NCBI GenBank assembly: GCA_033344895.1
Contig: JAWPMN010000001.1
Location: 3,976,001 to 4,040,000, forward strand
Direction of reading: 5' to 3'
DNA length: 64,000 bases
Source: Alphaproteobacteria bacterium
Lineage (GTDB): Bacteria; Pseudomonadota; Alphaproteobacteria; UBA8366; Aestuariispiraceae
Part shown: positions 9,678-20,273 of the stretch, piece by piece
Position numbering within the stretch: the stretch's first letter is position 1
Layout of the letters: each line of letters opens with the position of its first letter
Notes under the pieces: model-generated
The model's input: the letters and a program-made list of their open reading frames with translations, nothing else
Database searches by the model: none
Told to the model about the DNA's origin: nothing
Made by a program: the position numbers and the translations under genes

Positions 9678-10256
9678 TTATTGAGCGGGGACGCTGAATT
9701 CTACTGTCGGCAGCTTCTGATCCAGGCGCTTGATCACGGTCTCGGTAATGTTGATTTCCGGAGACGCGACGACAATGGTCGGGTCAGCATTCGACTGATC
9801 GAGAATTAGGTTGTAACCCTTTTCCTCCGTGATACCGAGCAGGATGTCACGGATTTCCTTGATAATCCTGTTCTTGGCCTCAACGAGGGCACGTTCGACA
9901 GCCTGTCGACGTTCATTTGACGTCTGAACCATCTCACGGCGTTTCTGCTCGAATTCCGCCACCTTGGTTTCAAAAGCCTCCGGAGCAAGGATGGCCTGTT
10001 GCTGCTGCAGCGCCTTGGCCTCCTCTTCGAGTGCCGATTGCTGCGGCTGCAGATCCTGAAGCACCTTTTCTTGTGCGGCCTTGAGTTTTTGACTCAGGTC
10101 TTTCCAGGCTGACGCCTCGTTCTGGATGCGTTGCATCTCCACGATTGCGACCTTGACCGGCGGGATGTCCTGAGCGGCAGCGTTGACGGACATCATGGAC
10201 GCGACGGCGACGAACACCGCAATAACGGTGCGCACGCTCATCGATTGCCAGGGCAT
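9678..10256 (-). CDS. OmpH/Skp-family periplasmic chaperone
   Basis: 192 residues. The N-terminus is a signal peptide (VRTVIAVFVAVASM, cleavage near VNAAAQD). A long charged, glutamine-rich coiled-coil region follows (roughly residues 55-130), as in Skp, the trimeric 'jellyfish' chaperone that carries unfolded outer-membrane proteins to BamA. The start at 10256 lies one base after the bamA stop and has GAGG at the right distance; a longer in-frame extension would run far into bamA. A second ATG at 10241 is possible. Confidence 0.9.
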   Translation of the reverse strand: MPWQSMSVRTVIAVFVAVASMMSVNAAAQDIPPVKVAIVEMQRIQNEASAWKDLSQKLKAAQEKVLQDLQPQQSALEEEAKALQQQQAILAPEAFETKVAEFEQKRREMVQTSNERRQAVERALVEAKNRIIKEIRDILLGITEEKGYNLILDQSNADPTIVVASPEINITETVIKRLDQKLPTVEFSVPAQ

Positions 10257-10257
10257 A

Positions 10258-12621
10258 TTAGAACCTCGTGCCGAAGTTGAACCGGAAGAACTCCGTTTCA
10301 TCGAAGTCTTCTTTGAGAACGGCGTGTGAGAAGTCCACCCGGATCGGGCCGAATGGAGAACTCCACGTGATGCCTGTCCCCACGGACGCGCGCAGGGAAG
10401 GCTCATCCTGGATCCCGCTGCCTTTCTCATCAACCTCGGTCAGGTAACCGACATCGGTGAACAGCGCGCCGGACAGCCCGAATTCTTCGGGAAGACCGAG
10501 CGGGAAGATGAATTCCACCGACCCGTTCGCCATGCGCTCCCCACCCAGGGAATCGCCGCTGGCGGAGTCGCGGGGACCGGCGCCGGCAAATTCAAAGCCG
10601 CGCAGATTGTCGCCTCCCAGGAAGAAGCGATCGTTGATCCGAACATCGTCGCCAAGACCGACCAGTGATCCGACCTCTGCGCCGGTGACAAGGCGCATAT
10701 CGTCGGTGATCGGAATATACCAGGAGCCGCGCAATGTCGTCCGCATGTACTGGACTGAACCACCCAGACCGGCGAAATCTGTGCCGAAGGCGAAAAGATA
10801 GCCGTCTGTCGGATCGATCCGGCTATTGCGTCGATCAAAGGTCAGAGTCTGACCGACCAACGAGACAAACTTCGAACCTTCCTCTTCCTTGATGAAGCGG
10901 TTGGCGGAGGAGTCGATATTCTCGATCGTTTCCTCGGCAAACCTGTACCGGAGTTGCTGACGCCAGTCTTCATTCAAATCGTAGCCGAGGCGAAGCCCGA
11001 AACCGGTTTCCCGACTGTCGTAGGACGCAACATCCTGGTTGTCCCGAACGATGTGGAACAAATCCACACCGGCGGACAGATCGCGATCCAGAAAATACGG
11101 TTCAGTGAAGGCGAAATCGACCATCTGACGGCGCTGAGACAAGGTCGTACCGAGGCGCAAATCCTGGCCGCGACCAAGAAGGTTGCGCTCACGAATGGTC
11201 AGTTCACCCAACGCGCCATCCGTGCTCGAGAAGCCCGCCCCGATCGAGAGTTCCCCGGTGGACTGTTCTTCGACGTCAACCTGAACCACGGTCTTGTCCG
11301 GATCGGAACCCGGAACGTTGGTGACTTCGACATTGGAGAAGAAACCGAGATCGCTGATGCGCTGACGTGAACGGCGCAGCTTGGTTGCGTTGAACGCGTC
11401 GCCTTCGACGAGCAGGAATTCGCGGCGAACGACTTCGTCGAGCGTGCGAACGTTGCCGCGGATGTCGATGCGCTCGACATAGACCCGCGGCGCCTCCTGA
11501 ACCTCGAACGTGATGTTGATCGTGCGGTTTTCCTTGTCGCGATCGACGATCGGACGCACATCAACGAAGGCATAGCCCAGATCGCCAACCGCATTGGTGA
11601 TCGACACGATCGTGTCATCCACCGCATCGGCATTATACCAGTCGCCGGTCTCGAGCCCGATGGCATCCTTGAGCGGTTCCGGATCAATATCCGGAATCTT
11701 GGACGTCAGATCGAACGCACCGAACTGATAGCGCTCCCCTTCCTCGACCGTGAAGGTAATGAAGAACGCCTCCTGGTCTTCCGTCAGCTCTGCCACGGCC
11801 GAGATCACGCGGAAATCAGCAAAACCGTTGGCGAGATAGTAGCGCCGCAGCAATTCGCGATCGAAGGTCAGTTTGTCCGGATCATAGGTATCGGCGTTGG
11901 AAAGAAAGCGATACCAGCGAGACTCCTTGGTCGCCAACTCTTCCCGAAGGGCGCTGTCCGAGAAGTAGTCGTTCCCGATGAAGCTGATCTTCTCGATACC
12001 GGTGACGGGGCCTTCTGAAATCTCAAAGACCAGGTCGACGCGGTTCTGTTCAAGCTGGATTACCTTCGGTTCCACCCGCGCTGCGAATCGGCCGCTGCGG
12101 CGATACAGATCGAGAATGCGCTGCACATCGTTCTGGACGCGCGTCCGGGTGTAGACGACACGGGGACGAAGCTGCGTTTCCGTCTCCAGCGTTTCGTCAT
12201 CGATGCGCCGGTTCCCTTCATAGGCGATCCGGTTGATGATCGGGTTTTCAACCACTCGAATGGCCAGCGTGCCGCCCGTCATCTGCATGGTGACATCGGC
12301 AAACAGGCCTGTCGCGAACAAGGTCTTCAGAATCTCGTTCACGCCCTGGGCGTCGATCTTGTCACCTTCGCGAACCCCGATATAGGACAGGATCGTCGCA
12401 CGCTCGATACGCTGCGCGCCTTCGATGGAAATCTGACTGATCGTTGGGGCGTTCGGGTCGACCCGCGGCTGCGAATCCCCTTGCTGACCGGGGGTGGTGC
12501 CCTGTGGTTGAGGGGCGACAATGGGCGGAACGGTCTGAGCCGAAACAGCGCCGGAAGTCAGCAGCAATACGCCTGCGACCGCCACCAAACACGATACATT
12601 TCTCGGGAAGATCGCCACCAA
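10258..12621 (-). CDS. bamA: Outer-membrane protein assembly factor BamA
   Basis: 787 residues; the Omp85 core that folds and inserts beta-barrel proteins. A signal peptide (about residues 1-28) precedes five POTRA-type repeats (about 40-370) and a C-terminal barrel that ends in phenylalanine (FNFGTRF). Length and layout match the family. The gene has its own promoter at 12719-12747 and lies 168 bases from rseP, so it can be transcribed separately from the upstream block. The skp-like gene follows with a one-base gap. Confidence 0.97.
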   Translation of the reverse strand: MVAIFPRNVSCLVAVAGVLLLTSGAVSAQTVPPIVAPQPQGTTPGQQGDSQPRVDPNAPTISQISIEGAQRIERATILSYIGVREGDKIDAQGVNEILKTLFATGLFADVTMQMTGGTLAIRVVENPIINRIAYEGNRRIDDETLETETQLRPRVVYTRTRVQNDVQRILDLYRRSGRFAARVEPKVIQLEQNRVDLVFEISEGPVTGIEKISFIGNDYFSDSALREELATKESRWYRFLSNADTYDPDKLTFDRELLRRYYLANGFADFRVISAVAELTEDQEAFFITFTVEEGERYQFGAFDLTSKIPDIDPEPLKDAIGLETGDWYNADAVDDTIVSITNAVGDLGYAFVDVRPIVDRDKENRTINITFEVQEAPRVYVERIDIRGNVRTLDEVVRREFLLVEGDAFNATKLRRSRQRISDLGFFSNVEVTNVPGSDPDKTVVQVDVEEQSTGELSIGAGFSSTDGALGELTIRERNLLGRGQDLRLGTTLSQRRQMVDFAFTEPYFLDRDLSAGVDLFHIVRDNQDVASYDSRETGFGLRLGYDLNEDWRQQLRYRFAEETIENIDSSANRFIKEEEGSKFVSLVGQTLTFDRRNSRIDPTDGYLFAFGTDFAGLGGSVQYMRTTLRGSWYIPITDDMRLVTGAEVGSLVGLGDDVRINDRFFLGGDNLRGFEFAGAGPRDSASGDSLGGERMANGSVEFIFPLGLPEEFGLSGALFTDVGYLTEVDEKGSGIQDEPSLRASVGTGITWSSPFGPIRVDFSHAVLKEDFDETEFFRFNFGTRF

Positions 12622-12718
12622 AACCGCCCTCTTCGTCCCACAAACCGCGAATCATCAATCGAGCCGGATCCGAACAGCGCCCGGAAACCGGCTCAGTGAT
12701 ACCTTATCGTTGCAACGG

Positions 12719-12747
12719 ATTAAACCCGAAAATACCGCGCGAATCAA
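12719..12747 (-). promoter_or_regulatory. Sigma70-type promoter ahead of bamA
   Basis: Read on the minus strand, TTGATT (12747-12742), a 17-base spacer and TTTAAT (12724-12719) form a near-consensus promoter. The predicted start near 12712 leaves a leader of about 90 bases before bamA. It lies in the 168-base gap between rseP and bamA. Seen by eye only. Confidence 0.6.
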
Positions 12748-12789
12748 TTCTCTAAGAACGGATTCACTCTGTTCTCACTTGGGGCGGTT

Positions 12790-13878
12790 TCAAAAGTAAC
12801 CGAGCAGATCGTTTCCAGTGACGACAATCATCACAAAGAGCAGCAACGCGAGCCCGCCGCGGAGCAGATATTCCTGCGTTCGCTCGTTCAGAGGGCGTCC
12901 TCGCAAGGCCTCGATGGCATAGAAGAACAGATGCCCCCCATCGAGCATGGGAACAGGCAGCAGGTTCAACAGTCCAAGGTTGATGGACAAGACCCCCATG
13001 AAGACGATCAGGTCGAGCGCCCCCCGTTGCGCCACCTGATTCGACAGATCGACGATCTTTACCGGCCCGCCCATATCATCGAGGCTTCGGGAACCGGTAA
13101 TGATCTCGCCAATGGCCGTAAGGGTCAGAACGCTGTAATCCCAGGTCCGTTCTGTCGCCATGGCAAGGGATTCGAGAGGACCGAATGTAACCACCTGAAA
13201 AGGTGCATGAATCCCGATCAGATACGTGCCCGTCTCCGGATTCTGCCGCGGCGTGATCCGCTTGGTCGAGACCAATCCGTCCCGTTCCACCTTGAGGATC
13301 AGTTCGCGCCCGTCACTCGACTGCACCTCGCGAACCAGGGTTTCCCAGTCGGGAACGCTGCGGCCATCGATGGAGAGGATGCGATCCCCCTCCTCAAGCC
13401 CTGCTTCAGCAGCTGCACTTTCGGGCACGATGGCACCGACACCATAGGCCGCGAAGTCACGTGTTTCCCGAACACCGGCCGCGCCGAAAAGAACGGCCAG
13501 AATGGCAATCGCGAAAAGGAAATTCATGGCCGGGCCGGCAAAAACGATGGCAGCCCGCTGGGCCAGGGGCTTGTGATCGAAGGACACCGCCTTCTCTTCT
13601 TCACTGATCGCGCGTCCGGTATCGCCCTGAACATCTTCCATGCTGTGTTCGCCAAACATGCGAACATATCCCCCGAGCGGGATCATGCTGAATTTCCAAC
13701 GTGTTCCGGATTTATCCGTCCAGCCGAACAGCTCCCGACCGAAGCCGATGGAAAACACCTCGATCCGCACGCCGCACCACCGCGCCACCAGGTAATGGCC
13801 CATCTCATGGATGTAGACCAGAATGCAGAAGATGATGATGGCGTTGAAATGGCCCACGCCGCCGATCAGAGAATCCAT
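12790..13878 (-). CDS. rseP: RIP zinc metalloprotease RseP/MmpA-type
   Basis: 362 residues; a site-2 intramembrane protease. The zinc motif HEMGHYLVAR (HExxH) lies in the first membrane segment. A PDZ domain spans about residues 125-215, and a C-terminal segment contains NLLPVPMLDGG, the third zinc ligand motif. In the family it cleaves anti-sigma factors or other membrane proteins. It lies between dxr (21-base gap) and bamA, the classical order that links envelope stress to outer-membrane assembly. Confidence 0.95.
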   Translation of the reverse strand: MDSLIGGVGHFNAIIIFCILVYIHEMGHYLVARWCGVRIEVFSIGFGRELFGWTDKSGTRWKFSMIPLGGYVRMFGEHSMEDVQGDTGRAISEEEKAVSFDHKPLAQRAAIVFAGPAMNFLFAIAILAVLFGAAGVRETRDFAAYGVGAIVPESAAAEAGLEEGDRILSIDGRSVPDWETLVREVQSSDGRELILKVERDGLVSTKRITPRQNPETGTYLIGIHAPFQVVTFGPLESLAMATERTWDYSVLTLTAIGEIITGSRSLDDMGGPVKIVDLSNQVAQRGALDLIVFMGVLSINLGLLNLLPVPMLDGGHLFFYAIEALRGRPLNERTQEYLLRGGLALLLFVMIVVTGNDLLGYF

Positions 13879-13899
13879 ACGCTACCTTTCCAAATCCGG

Positions 13900-15066
13900 C
13901 TATTCCGCAGCGACGGCCACGTGCTCCCGGGCTTTCGCGCGCGCTTCGATTTCAAGATCGAAGACGTCTTCCAGTGTATCGAGGGGGCGCGGCGCAATGG
14001 CGCTCAGCGTTGCCTCCACCGTCCGGGGGATATCGGCAAAGCCACAGCGTCCCCCGAGAAAGGCCGCTACGGCCTCCTCATTCGCGGCATTCATGATAGT
14101 TGGTGCATATGCGCCGGCTTGCAAGGCCTCCCGAGCCAGTCGCAGCGACGGGAATCGCCGTTCATCCGGCGGCTCGAAGTCAAGGCGCGCCAATTTGAGA
14201 AAATCCAGCCGCTCCGACGGACTGGACATTCGGCCTGGCCAGGCAAGGGTGTTCGCGATCGGCGTGCGCATGTCCGGCGGCCCGAGTTGGGCTAGAACCG
14301 AGCCGTCCGCGTATTCCACCATGCTGTGGATGATGGATTGTGGATGCACAACGATCTCTATGCGGTCCTCCGGCATATCGAAAAGGTAATGCGCTTCAAT
14401 CAGTTCCAGCCCCTTGTTCATCATGCTGGCGGAATCGACGGAGATCTTTGCGCCCATGCTCCAGTTCGGGTGTGCTACCGCCTGTGCCGGGGTGGCCGCC
14501 GCCATTCCGGCGGTATCCCACGTCCGGAACGGTCCCCCGGATGCCGTCAGAATCAGGCGCGTGATCGCGGCGCGGTTGCCGGATTCGAATACCTGAAAAA
14601 TCGCGTTGTGTTCGGAATCGACCGGCAACAGCGTCGCCGCATGAGCAGCCACTTCCCGCATCATCAGCCGGCCGGCGGAAACCAGACATTCCTTGTTCGC
14701 GAACGCCACGCAGGTCCCTGTCCGAACCGCCGCCAGTGTCGGCCGCAGACCGACGGACCCTACGATCCCCGCCATGACATAGTCGGCGGGACGTTCGGCC
14801 AGTTCGGCGATGGCCGCCTCCCCTGCCAGGGGCTCAGTTGCCGTGCCGGTCAGGGCCTGTTTCAGGTCGTCATACAGGGCCGGATCGGCAATCGCGGCAC
14901 AATCGGCATTGAATTCCCGCGCCAGCCGCGCGAGATCGGCAACATTTCGGTGTGCCGTCAATCCGACAACATCGAATGCGGTCGGATCCTGTCGTACAAG
15001 ATCCAGAGTGCTTTGGCCGATAGAGCCGGTGGCTCCAAGGATGGTGACGCGTTTTGGTGCGGTCAT
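13900..15066 (-). CDS. dxr: 1-deoxy-D-xylulose 5-phosphate reductoisomerase
   Basis: 388 residues; converts DXP to MEP with NADPH, the committed step of the non-mevalonate isoprenoid pathway. The N-terminus TILGATGSIGQSTLDLV is the NADPH-binding loop. The metal and substrate region (VDSEHNAIFQ) and the SMGAKISVDSASMMNKG stretch are intact. It overlaps cdsA by four bases. Isoprenoids made here feed the neighbouring uppS. Confidence 0.97.
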   Translation of the reverse strand: MTAPKRVTILGATGSIGQSTLDLVRQDPTAFDVVGLTAHRNVADLARLAREFNADCAAIADPALYDDLKQALTGTATEPLAGEAAIAELAERPADYVMAGIVGSVGLRPTLAAVRTGTCVAFANKECLVSAGRLMMREVAAHAATLLPVDSEHNAIFQVFESGNRAAITRLILTASGGPFRTWDTAGMAAATPAQAVAHPNWSMGAKISVDSASMMNKGLELIEAHYLFDMPEDRIEIVVHPQSIIHSMVEYADGSVLAQLGPPDMRTPIANTLAWPGRMSSPSERLDFLKLARLDFEPPDERRFPSLRLAREALQAGAYAPTIMNAANEEAVAAFLGGRCGFADIPRTVEATLSAIAPRPLDTLEDVFDLEIEARAKAREHVAVAAE

Positions 15067-15926
15067 CCGCCGATCGCTCCGGTTTCATGAAGCAACAGCC
15101 ACGGACCGAGGCCCAGGACTGCGGCTCCCATGAAGCCGTCAAACCGGTCCAGCAACCCGCCGTGGCCGGGGATCAGTCTACCAGAATCCTTTTGTCCCGC
15201 ACGTCGCTTCAGCCAGGATTCGACCAGATCGCCAATCTGTGAACAGACGGAGAGGATGGTAAGCATGACCAACGTGTCGATCAGCGGGGCCTGCAAGCCG
15301 TTCTGCCGAAATGCCCAGACGGTTGCCGTTCCGGCCGCGACCGCGATTGCCACACCGCCGATCGCGCCGGACCATGTCTTGTTGGGGCTGACCTTGGGCG
15401 CAAGCTTCGGGCCGCCAAGTGCCCGGCCAACGAAATAGGCCCCGATATCGGTACCGATCACGGCCGGGACCAGCAGGATCAGTGGCGGGATCGTATAAAA
15501 CTCAGACCGCAACTCCGCCAGAACGATCACCAGACATCCGATGCAGACCGATGCGGCGGCGACCATGCCAAAGGGAAAGGCCCTTTTGCGCGTGGCCGCA
15601 CTCCAGGCAAAGATCAATGTCCCCCCCATCAGGCACAGGGAAATCCAGACTGGAAAGCCACCATTCGGCAGGGCCGGCATCAGGGCCAGGAAAGCGGCGC
15701 CCGTCAGTGCCGTTGCCGTCAGACGCCGCAGCCTGCCGCGAACGCCGGTAAGGTTCAGAGCCTCCCAGATCATGCCGCAGGCCAGCAACCCGATGAACAC
15801 AACGAAATAGGAGCCGCCGAGATAGAGCTCCGCCACCGCTATTGCGATCAGCACTGAGCCGGAGGCGGCCCGAATCTTCAGGTCGGAAGGAAGGACAGTC
15901 TTGCCGCCGGCCGCATCGGAAGTCAT
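15063..15926 (-). CDS. cdsA: Phosphatidate cytidylyltransferase
   Basis: 287 residues; an integral membrane enzyme that makes CDP-diacylglycerol from phosphatidate and CTP. About eight hydrophobic segments are visible. The C-terminal signature is present as KRRAGQKDSGRLIPGHGG and DRFDGFMGA. It overlaps uppS and dxr by four bases on each side, which implies tight coupling in one transcript. Confidence 0.95.
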   Translation of the reverse strand: MTSDAAGGKTVLPSDLKIRAASGSVLIAIAVAELYLGGSYFVVFIGLLACGMIWEALNLTGVRGRLRRLTATALTGAAFLALMPALPNGGFPVWISLCLMGGTLIFAWSAATRKRAFPFGMVAAASVCIGCLVIVLAELRSEFYTIPPLILLVPAVIGTDIGAYFVGRALGGPKLAPKVSPNKTWSGAIGGVAIAVAAGTATVWAFRQNGLQAPLIDTLVMLTILSVCSQIGDLVESWLKRRAGQKDSGRLIPGHGGLLDRFDGFMGAAVLGLGPWLLLHETGAIGG

Positions 15927-16654
15927 GCGTAGCTCGCCGTCGCGCCGAAGCGTCGGTCCCGGCGGCGGAAGTCCTCGATAGCCGCGGAAAGCTCGGCTTC
16001 GTCAAAATCCGGCCAATAGACGTCAGTGTAGTAGAATTCGGTATAGGCACATTGCCAGAGCAGGAAATTGCTGATGCGTTTTTCCCCGCTTGTCCGGATC
16101 AATAGATCCGGGTCAGGCAGTCCGACGGACCAAAGGTAGCTTTCGAACAGCTTCTCATCGATTGCCGCCGGTTCCAGAAGGCCAAGGCGGGCCGATTCCG
16201 CGATACGGCGTGCCGCATCCGCAATTTCCGCCCGACCGCCGTAAGACAGGGCCAGAGACAGTGTTAGATGCGTGTTTTCAGCCGTCATCTGCTCGGCATC
16301 CTGAACCAGGGCCTGAATGTCCTTGTCCAGGCGATTGCGTTCGCCGATCACCTTGAACCGAACATTCTTGCGGTGCAGTTCGGCAATCTCGGATTTGAGA
16401 TAGCGCCGCAACAGGCCCATCAGATCGCTGACTTCCTCCTCCGGACGACGCCAGTTCTCCGACGAGAAACTGAAAAGAGTCAGGTATTCAATCCCCAGGC
16501 GCCCGGCTGACTCGACAACCTTGCGCACGGATTCGGCGCCCTGCCTGTGGCCAGCAACACGCGGCAGGCCGCGGCGTTTCGCCCAGCGGCCGTTGCCGTC
16601 CATGATTATGGCCACGTGTTTCGGCGGCGAAATGTCGGTGGAGGATTCGGTCAT
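15923..16654 (-). CDS. uppS: Undecaprenyl diphosphate synthase
   Basis: 243 residues; a cis-prenyltransferase that makes the C55 carrier lipid for peptidoglycan and polysaccharides. HVAIIMDGNGRWAKRRG carries the catalytic aspartate, and the C-terminus has DLLIRTSGEKRISNFLLWQ. The start at 16654 (MTESSTDIS) is used because the longer in-frame option would overlap frr; this start lies 31 bases after the frr stop. It overlaps cdsA by four bases. Confidence 0.96.
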   Translation of the reverse strand: MTESSTDISPPKHVAIIMDGNGRWAKRRGLPRVAGHRQGAESVRKVVESAGRLGIEYLTLFSFSSENWRRPEEEVSDLMGLLRRYLKSEIAELHRKNVRFKVIGERNRLDKDIQALVQDAEQMTAENTHLTLSLALSYGGRAEIADAARRIAESARLGLLEPAAIDEKLFESYLWSVGLPDPDLLIRTSGEKRISNFLLWQCAYTEFYYTDVYWPDFDEAELSAAIEDFRRRDRRFGATASYA

Positions 16655-16685
16655 AACGGAATCGACGATCGTCCCGGCGCCCCGG

Positions 16686-17240
16686 TCAGACCTGCATGAT
16701 GTCCTTTTCTTTCTCTGCCAGCGCAGCGTCGACCTTTGCGACATATTCATCGGTCAACTTCTGGATATCGTCCTGGCCACGGTGCAGCTCGTCCTGGCCG
16801 ATCTCACCGTCCTTCTCCTGACGCTTCAGCGTATCCATGCCATCCCGTCGGATGTTGCGAACGGCGATGCGGGCGTGTTCAGCGTATTTACCGGCGACGC
16901 GAGTCAGTTCGGTGCGGCGCTCCTCGTTGAGTTCCGGCAGCGGAATTCGCATCACGTTGCCTTCCGTCATCGGGTTCAGCCCCAGTTCCGACTCGCGAAT
17001 GGCCTTTTCGACAGCCTTGACCATGCTGTTGTCCCAGACGGTGACGGACAGCATACGGGCCTCCGGCGCCGAAATACTGGCGACCTGGTTCAGCGGCATG
17101 CTGGCGCCATAGGCGTCGACATGGATCGGCGTCAGCAGATCCGTGGATGCGCGTCCCGTCCGGAGACCTTGAAACTCGGTCGCCAGATTTTCCAGTGCAC
17201 CTTCCATCCGGCGCTTCAGATCTTTCATATTCGCAGACAT
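16686..17240 (-). CDS. frr: Ribosome recycling factor
   Basis: 184 residues, the usual length for RRF, which with EF-G splits post-termination ribosomes. The helical N- and C-terminal arms flank the domain 2 region. The stretch [11 protein letters not shown] near residue 30 and the charged C-terminal helices are typical. Its position between pyrH and uppS is conserved across proteobacteria. Confidence 0.97.
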   Translation of the reverse strand: MSANMKDLKRRMEGALENLATEFQGLRTGRASTDLLTPIHVDAYGASMPLNQVASISAPEARMLSVTVWDNSMVKAVEKAIRESELGLNPMTEGNVMRIPLPELNEERRTELTRVAGKYAEHARIAVRNIRRDGMDTLKRQEKDGEIGQDELHRGQDDIQKLTDEYVAKVDAALAEKEKDIMQV

Positions 17241-17343
17241 TTCCTATTCACCCCAATCTTTCGGCGTCGCCATCGACCCGAGCGATGTTTTATCCGGTTT
17301 GCCCGCGTCGGTCCAATGATGCAGAGCGATTTTCGGACAACAA

Positions 17344-18078
17344 TTAGGACCCTTCCATCACCTTTGTGAACCGACCCTGCCCGCGGACCACTTGGGCGAA
17401 CATGCCGGGTTCGTAAAGTGAGAAAACCAGGATCGGAATGCCGCGGTCGCGCGACAAGGTGATCGCGGACGCATCCATCACCTTCAGATTGTCCGTCAGG
17501 ACCTGCTGATAAGTCAGTGTTTCGTAACGTTGTGCATCGGGGTCCTTCATGGGATCCGCGGTGTACACGCCATCGACCTTCGTCGCCTTCAGCATCGCAT
17601 CACAGTCCATTTCGGACGCGCGCAAAGCGGCGGCGGTATCGGTGGTGAAGAACGGGTTGCCGGTTCCCGCCGCGAAGATGACGATCCGGCCCTTCTCCAT
17701 ATGCCGTGTCGCGCGGCGGCGGATATAGGGTTCACAAACGGTCGCCATCGGAATCGCAGACTGAACCCGCGTGGGAACGCCCTTTGCCTCCAGGGCGGAT
17801 TGCATGGCAAGGGCGTTCATGACGGTCGCCAGCATGCCCATATAGTCGGCGGTCGTGCGTTCCATCCCCTTTGCGGCCACGGACACGCCGCGGAAGATGT
17901 TGCCACCGCCGATAACGAGGCAGATCTCGCAGCCCAGTTCCCGGACCCCCTTGATTTCATCAGCGATCCGGCTGACGACCTCCGGGTCCAGCCCGAAGTC
18001 TCGGTCGCCCATCAGGGCCTCGCCGGACAGTTTCAGAAGAACGCGCTTGTAGGTCAGATCGGATCCATCAGTCGGCAT
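17344..18078 (-). CDS. pyrH: UMP kinase
   Basis: 244 residues; an amino-acid-kinase-fold enzyme that phosphorylates UMP to UDP. The N-terminus [15 protein letters not shown] is the phosphate-binding region, [10 protein letters not shown] follows, and the central [15 protein letters not shown] stretch is typical. It lies 113 bases after the tsf stop. A terminator at 18139-18172 separates it from tsf, so some transcripts may be attenuated there. Confidence 0.97.
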   Translation of the reverse strand: MPTDGSDLTYKRVLLKLSGEALMGDRDFGLDPEVVSRIADEIKGVRELGCEICLVIGGGNIFRGVSVAAKGMERTTADYMGMLATVMNALAMQSALEAKGVPTRVQSAIPMATVCEPYIRRRATRHMEKGRIVIFAAGTGNPFFTTDTAAALRASEMDCDAMLKATKVDGVYTADPMKDPDAQRYETLTYQQVLTDNLKVMDASAITLSRDRGIPILVFSLYEPGMFAQVVRGQGRFTKVMEGS

Positions 18079-18138
18079 GGGGCTTCACTATCCTTCCTCG
18101 GAGAGGACCGCATTGTGATTATTCGGGACGTTACAGGC

Positions 18139-18172
18139 AAAAGAAAAGGGCCGCTCCCGTGGGGAACGGCCC
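18139..18172 (-). terminator. Rho-independent terminator after tsf
   Basis: On the minus strand an 11-base-pair stem (arms 18172-18162 and 18158-18148, one G-U pair, a loop of about three bases) is followed by TTTTCTTTT (18147-18139). It lies between tsf and pyrH, so the rpsB-tsf transcript probably ends, at least partly, before pyrH. Confidence 0.88.
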
Positions 18173-18191
18173 TTTTCATGCATATCGAGCC

Positions 18192-19118
18192 TCAGCTCTT
18201 CATCGCCGCGGCAACTTCGGCGGCAAAGTCTTCTTCCTTCTTCGCGATGCCTTCGCCCAGTTCGAAACGGACGAAGCCGGTCAGCGTCACCGGGGCGCCG
18301 ACGTCCTTCGCAGCGTCTTCGACGACCTTCTTGACCCGGTTCTCGCCATCGACGACGAAGACCTGCTCCAGCAGAACAACTTCCTCGTAATACTTGCGAA
18401 TCCGGCCCTCGACCATCTTCTCGATGATGTTGTCCGGCTTGCCCGAAGCCTTGGCCTGCTCGACCAGAACTTCGCGCTCGCGATCCAGGTTGCTGCTATC
18501 GACATCTTCGATCTTCAGCGCTTCCGGGCGGGCGGCCGCGACATGCATCGCGATCTGCTTGCCCAGAGCTTCCAGCTTCTCGGTATCGCCCGTCGATTCC
18601 AGCGCGACCAGCACGCCGATCTTGCCGAGGCCCGGCGCCGTGGCGCTGTGCACATAACCGGCGACAACGCCGTTCTCGACCGACAGGGCGATCGCGCGGC
18701 GGAAGCTCATGTTCTCGCCGATCGTCGCAATGTTGTGGGTCAGCTGTTCTTCGACGTTGCGGTCCGTGCCCGGATAGGCGGAAGCCAGCGTCTTCGCGGC
18801 ATCGCCGCCATTCGCCAGGGCAATCTTGGCCACTTCCGAAACGAAGGCCTGGAAGCTTTCGTTGCGCGCGACGAAATCGGTCTCGGCGTTGATCTCAACC
18901 GCGGCGCCGGCCTTGCCGTCCGTCACGACCGCGACCAGACCGTCGGACGCAACGCGGCCCGACTTCTTCGCGGCGGCGGCAAGACCTTTCTTGCGCAGCC
19001 AATCGACGGCGGCTTCGACGTCACCGTCGGTTTCCGCCAGAGCTTTCTTGCAATCCATCATGCCCGCGCCGGTCTTTTCGCGCAGGTCCTTTACCATGCT
19101 CGCCGAAATCTGGCCCAT
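18192..19118 (-). CDS. tsf: Translation elongation factor Ts
   Basis: 308 residues; the nucleotide exchange factor for EF-Tu. The N-terminal UBA-like helix bundle ([19 protein letters not shown]) and the exchange motif TDFVARN are intact. It follows rpsB after 177 bases, the universal rpsB-tsf pair. The gap can form hairpins (GTCGGGG with CCCCGAC, and CACAATCTTGTG), which may stabilise or attenuate the transcript. A terminator follows. Confidence 0.97.
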   Translation of the reverse strand: MGQISASMVKDLREKTGAGMMDCKKALAETDGDVEAAVDWLRKKGLAAAAKKSGRVASDGLVAVVTDGKAGAAVEINAETDFVARNESFQAFVSEVAKIALANGGDAAKTLASAYPGTDRNVEEQLTHNIATIGENMSFRRAIALSVENGVVAGYVHSATAPGLGKIGVLVALESTGDTEKLEALGKQIAMHVAAARPEALKIEDVDSSNLDREREVLVEQAKASGKPDNIIEKMVEGRIRKYYEEVVLLEQVFVVDGENRVKKVVEDAAKDVGAPVTLTGFVRFELGEGIAKKEEDFAAEVAAAMKS

Positions 19119-19295
19119 GGAACGGCTCCTCTTGTCTTAGCGTTTTCGCGGTCGCGTTGCCGGCGGGCCGGCCGGACCGCTGTCCGGTTCAATCAAATCA
19201 AAGGCTGGATGGCGGCCCCGACTGTCCGACCCGCTGTGCCACAAGATTGTGACAGGGCGTTGACGGTCGGGGCGCGCATCACGATCGCAGGGCGA

Positions 19296-20144
19296 TCAGG
19301 CCTCGGTCTTGGCTTCTTCCGAGCCGTCGGCACCCGCTTCCGGTGCTGCTTCCGCCGGAGCGGCTTCTTCGGCCGGGGCGGCCTCTTCCGTCAGGGCCGG
19401 CTCGACAGCCGGTTCGGCCGCGGCACCCAGGTCAACGCCGGACTTGCCGAGCGATTCCTGCAGGCCACCCAGAACGGCGCCGGCGACGAGGTCGCAATAC
19501 AGGTTGATGGCGCGCATGGCGTCGTCATTGCCCGGGATCGGGAAGGCAACCCCATCCGGGTCGGAGTTGGAGTCCAGCACCGCAACGACCGGAATGTTCA
19601 GATTGCCGGCCTCCTTGATCGCGATCGATTCCTTGTTGGTATCGATGATGAAAATCAGGTCCGGCAGGTTGGACATGTCCTTGATGCCGCCCAGGGCGCG
19701 GTCCAGCTTCTCGCGCTCCCGCTCCAGGCCCAGTCGCTCACGCTTGGTCAGGCCCTGCAGGTTCGCTTCGTCTTCAAACTGGGCTTCCAGGGCCTTCAGG
19801 CGCTTGATCGAGTTCGCGATCGTCTTCCAGTTGGTCAGCATGCCGCCGAGCCAACGGTGGTTGACGTAGTACTGACCGCATTTCAGCGCGTGCTCCGCAA
19901 CGATCGTCTGTGCCTGGCGCTTCGTGCCGACGAACAGGATGCGGCCGCCGGCCGCTGCGACGCGCGACACTTCTTCCAGCGCGCGGGTCAGCATCGGAAC
20001 GGACTGTTCCAGATCGATGATGTGAATGCCGTTGCGCTCACCAAAGATGAACGGTTTCATCTTCGGGTTCCAGCGACGGGTGGTATGTCCGAAATGCACG
20101 CCCGCTTCGAGCAGCTGACGCATGGTAAAAGTCGGCACGGCCAT
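19296..20144 (-). CDS. rpsB: 30S ribosomal protein S2
   Basis: 282 residues. The first 240 or so match S2 ([43 protein letters not shown]). The last 40 residues are a low-complexity alanine/glutamate/proline tail, longer than in enteric S2 but common in alphaproteobacteria. A strong promoter lies about 120 bases upstream, leaving a leader of a size compatible with the S2 autoregulation known in other proteobacteria (inference). Confidence 0.97.
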   Translation of the reverse strand: MAVPTFTMRQLLEAGVHFGHTTRRWNPKMKPFIFGERNGIHIIDLEQSVPMLTRALEEVSRVAAAGGRILFVGTKRQAQTIVAEHALKCGQYYVNHRWLGGMLTNWKTIANSIKRLKALEAQFEDEANLQGLTKRERLGLEREREKLDRALGGIKDMSNLPDLIFIIDTNKESIAIKEAGNLNIPVVAVLDSNSDPDGVAFPIPGNDDAMRAINLYCDLVAGAVLGGLQESLGKSGVDLGAAAEPAVEPALTEEAAPAEEAAPAEAAPEAGADGSEEAKTEA

Positions 20145-20273
20145 AAAATGGCTCCTTTGCTTCTCCGGTTAATCCTCCATGAGACCCTTGGTATAAGCCG
20201 GAAGCCCGGCACCGGACGGAACGGGCCCTATGACGGCCACATCCCGGAAAGTCCCATGTGTGTTGTGCGGCGG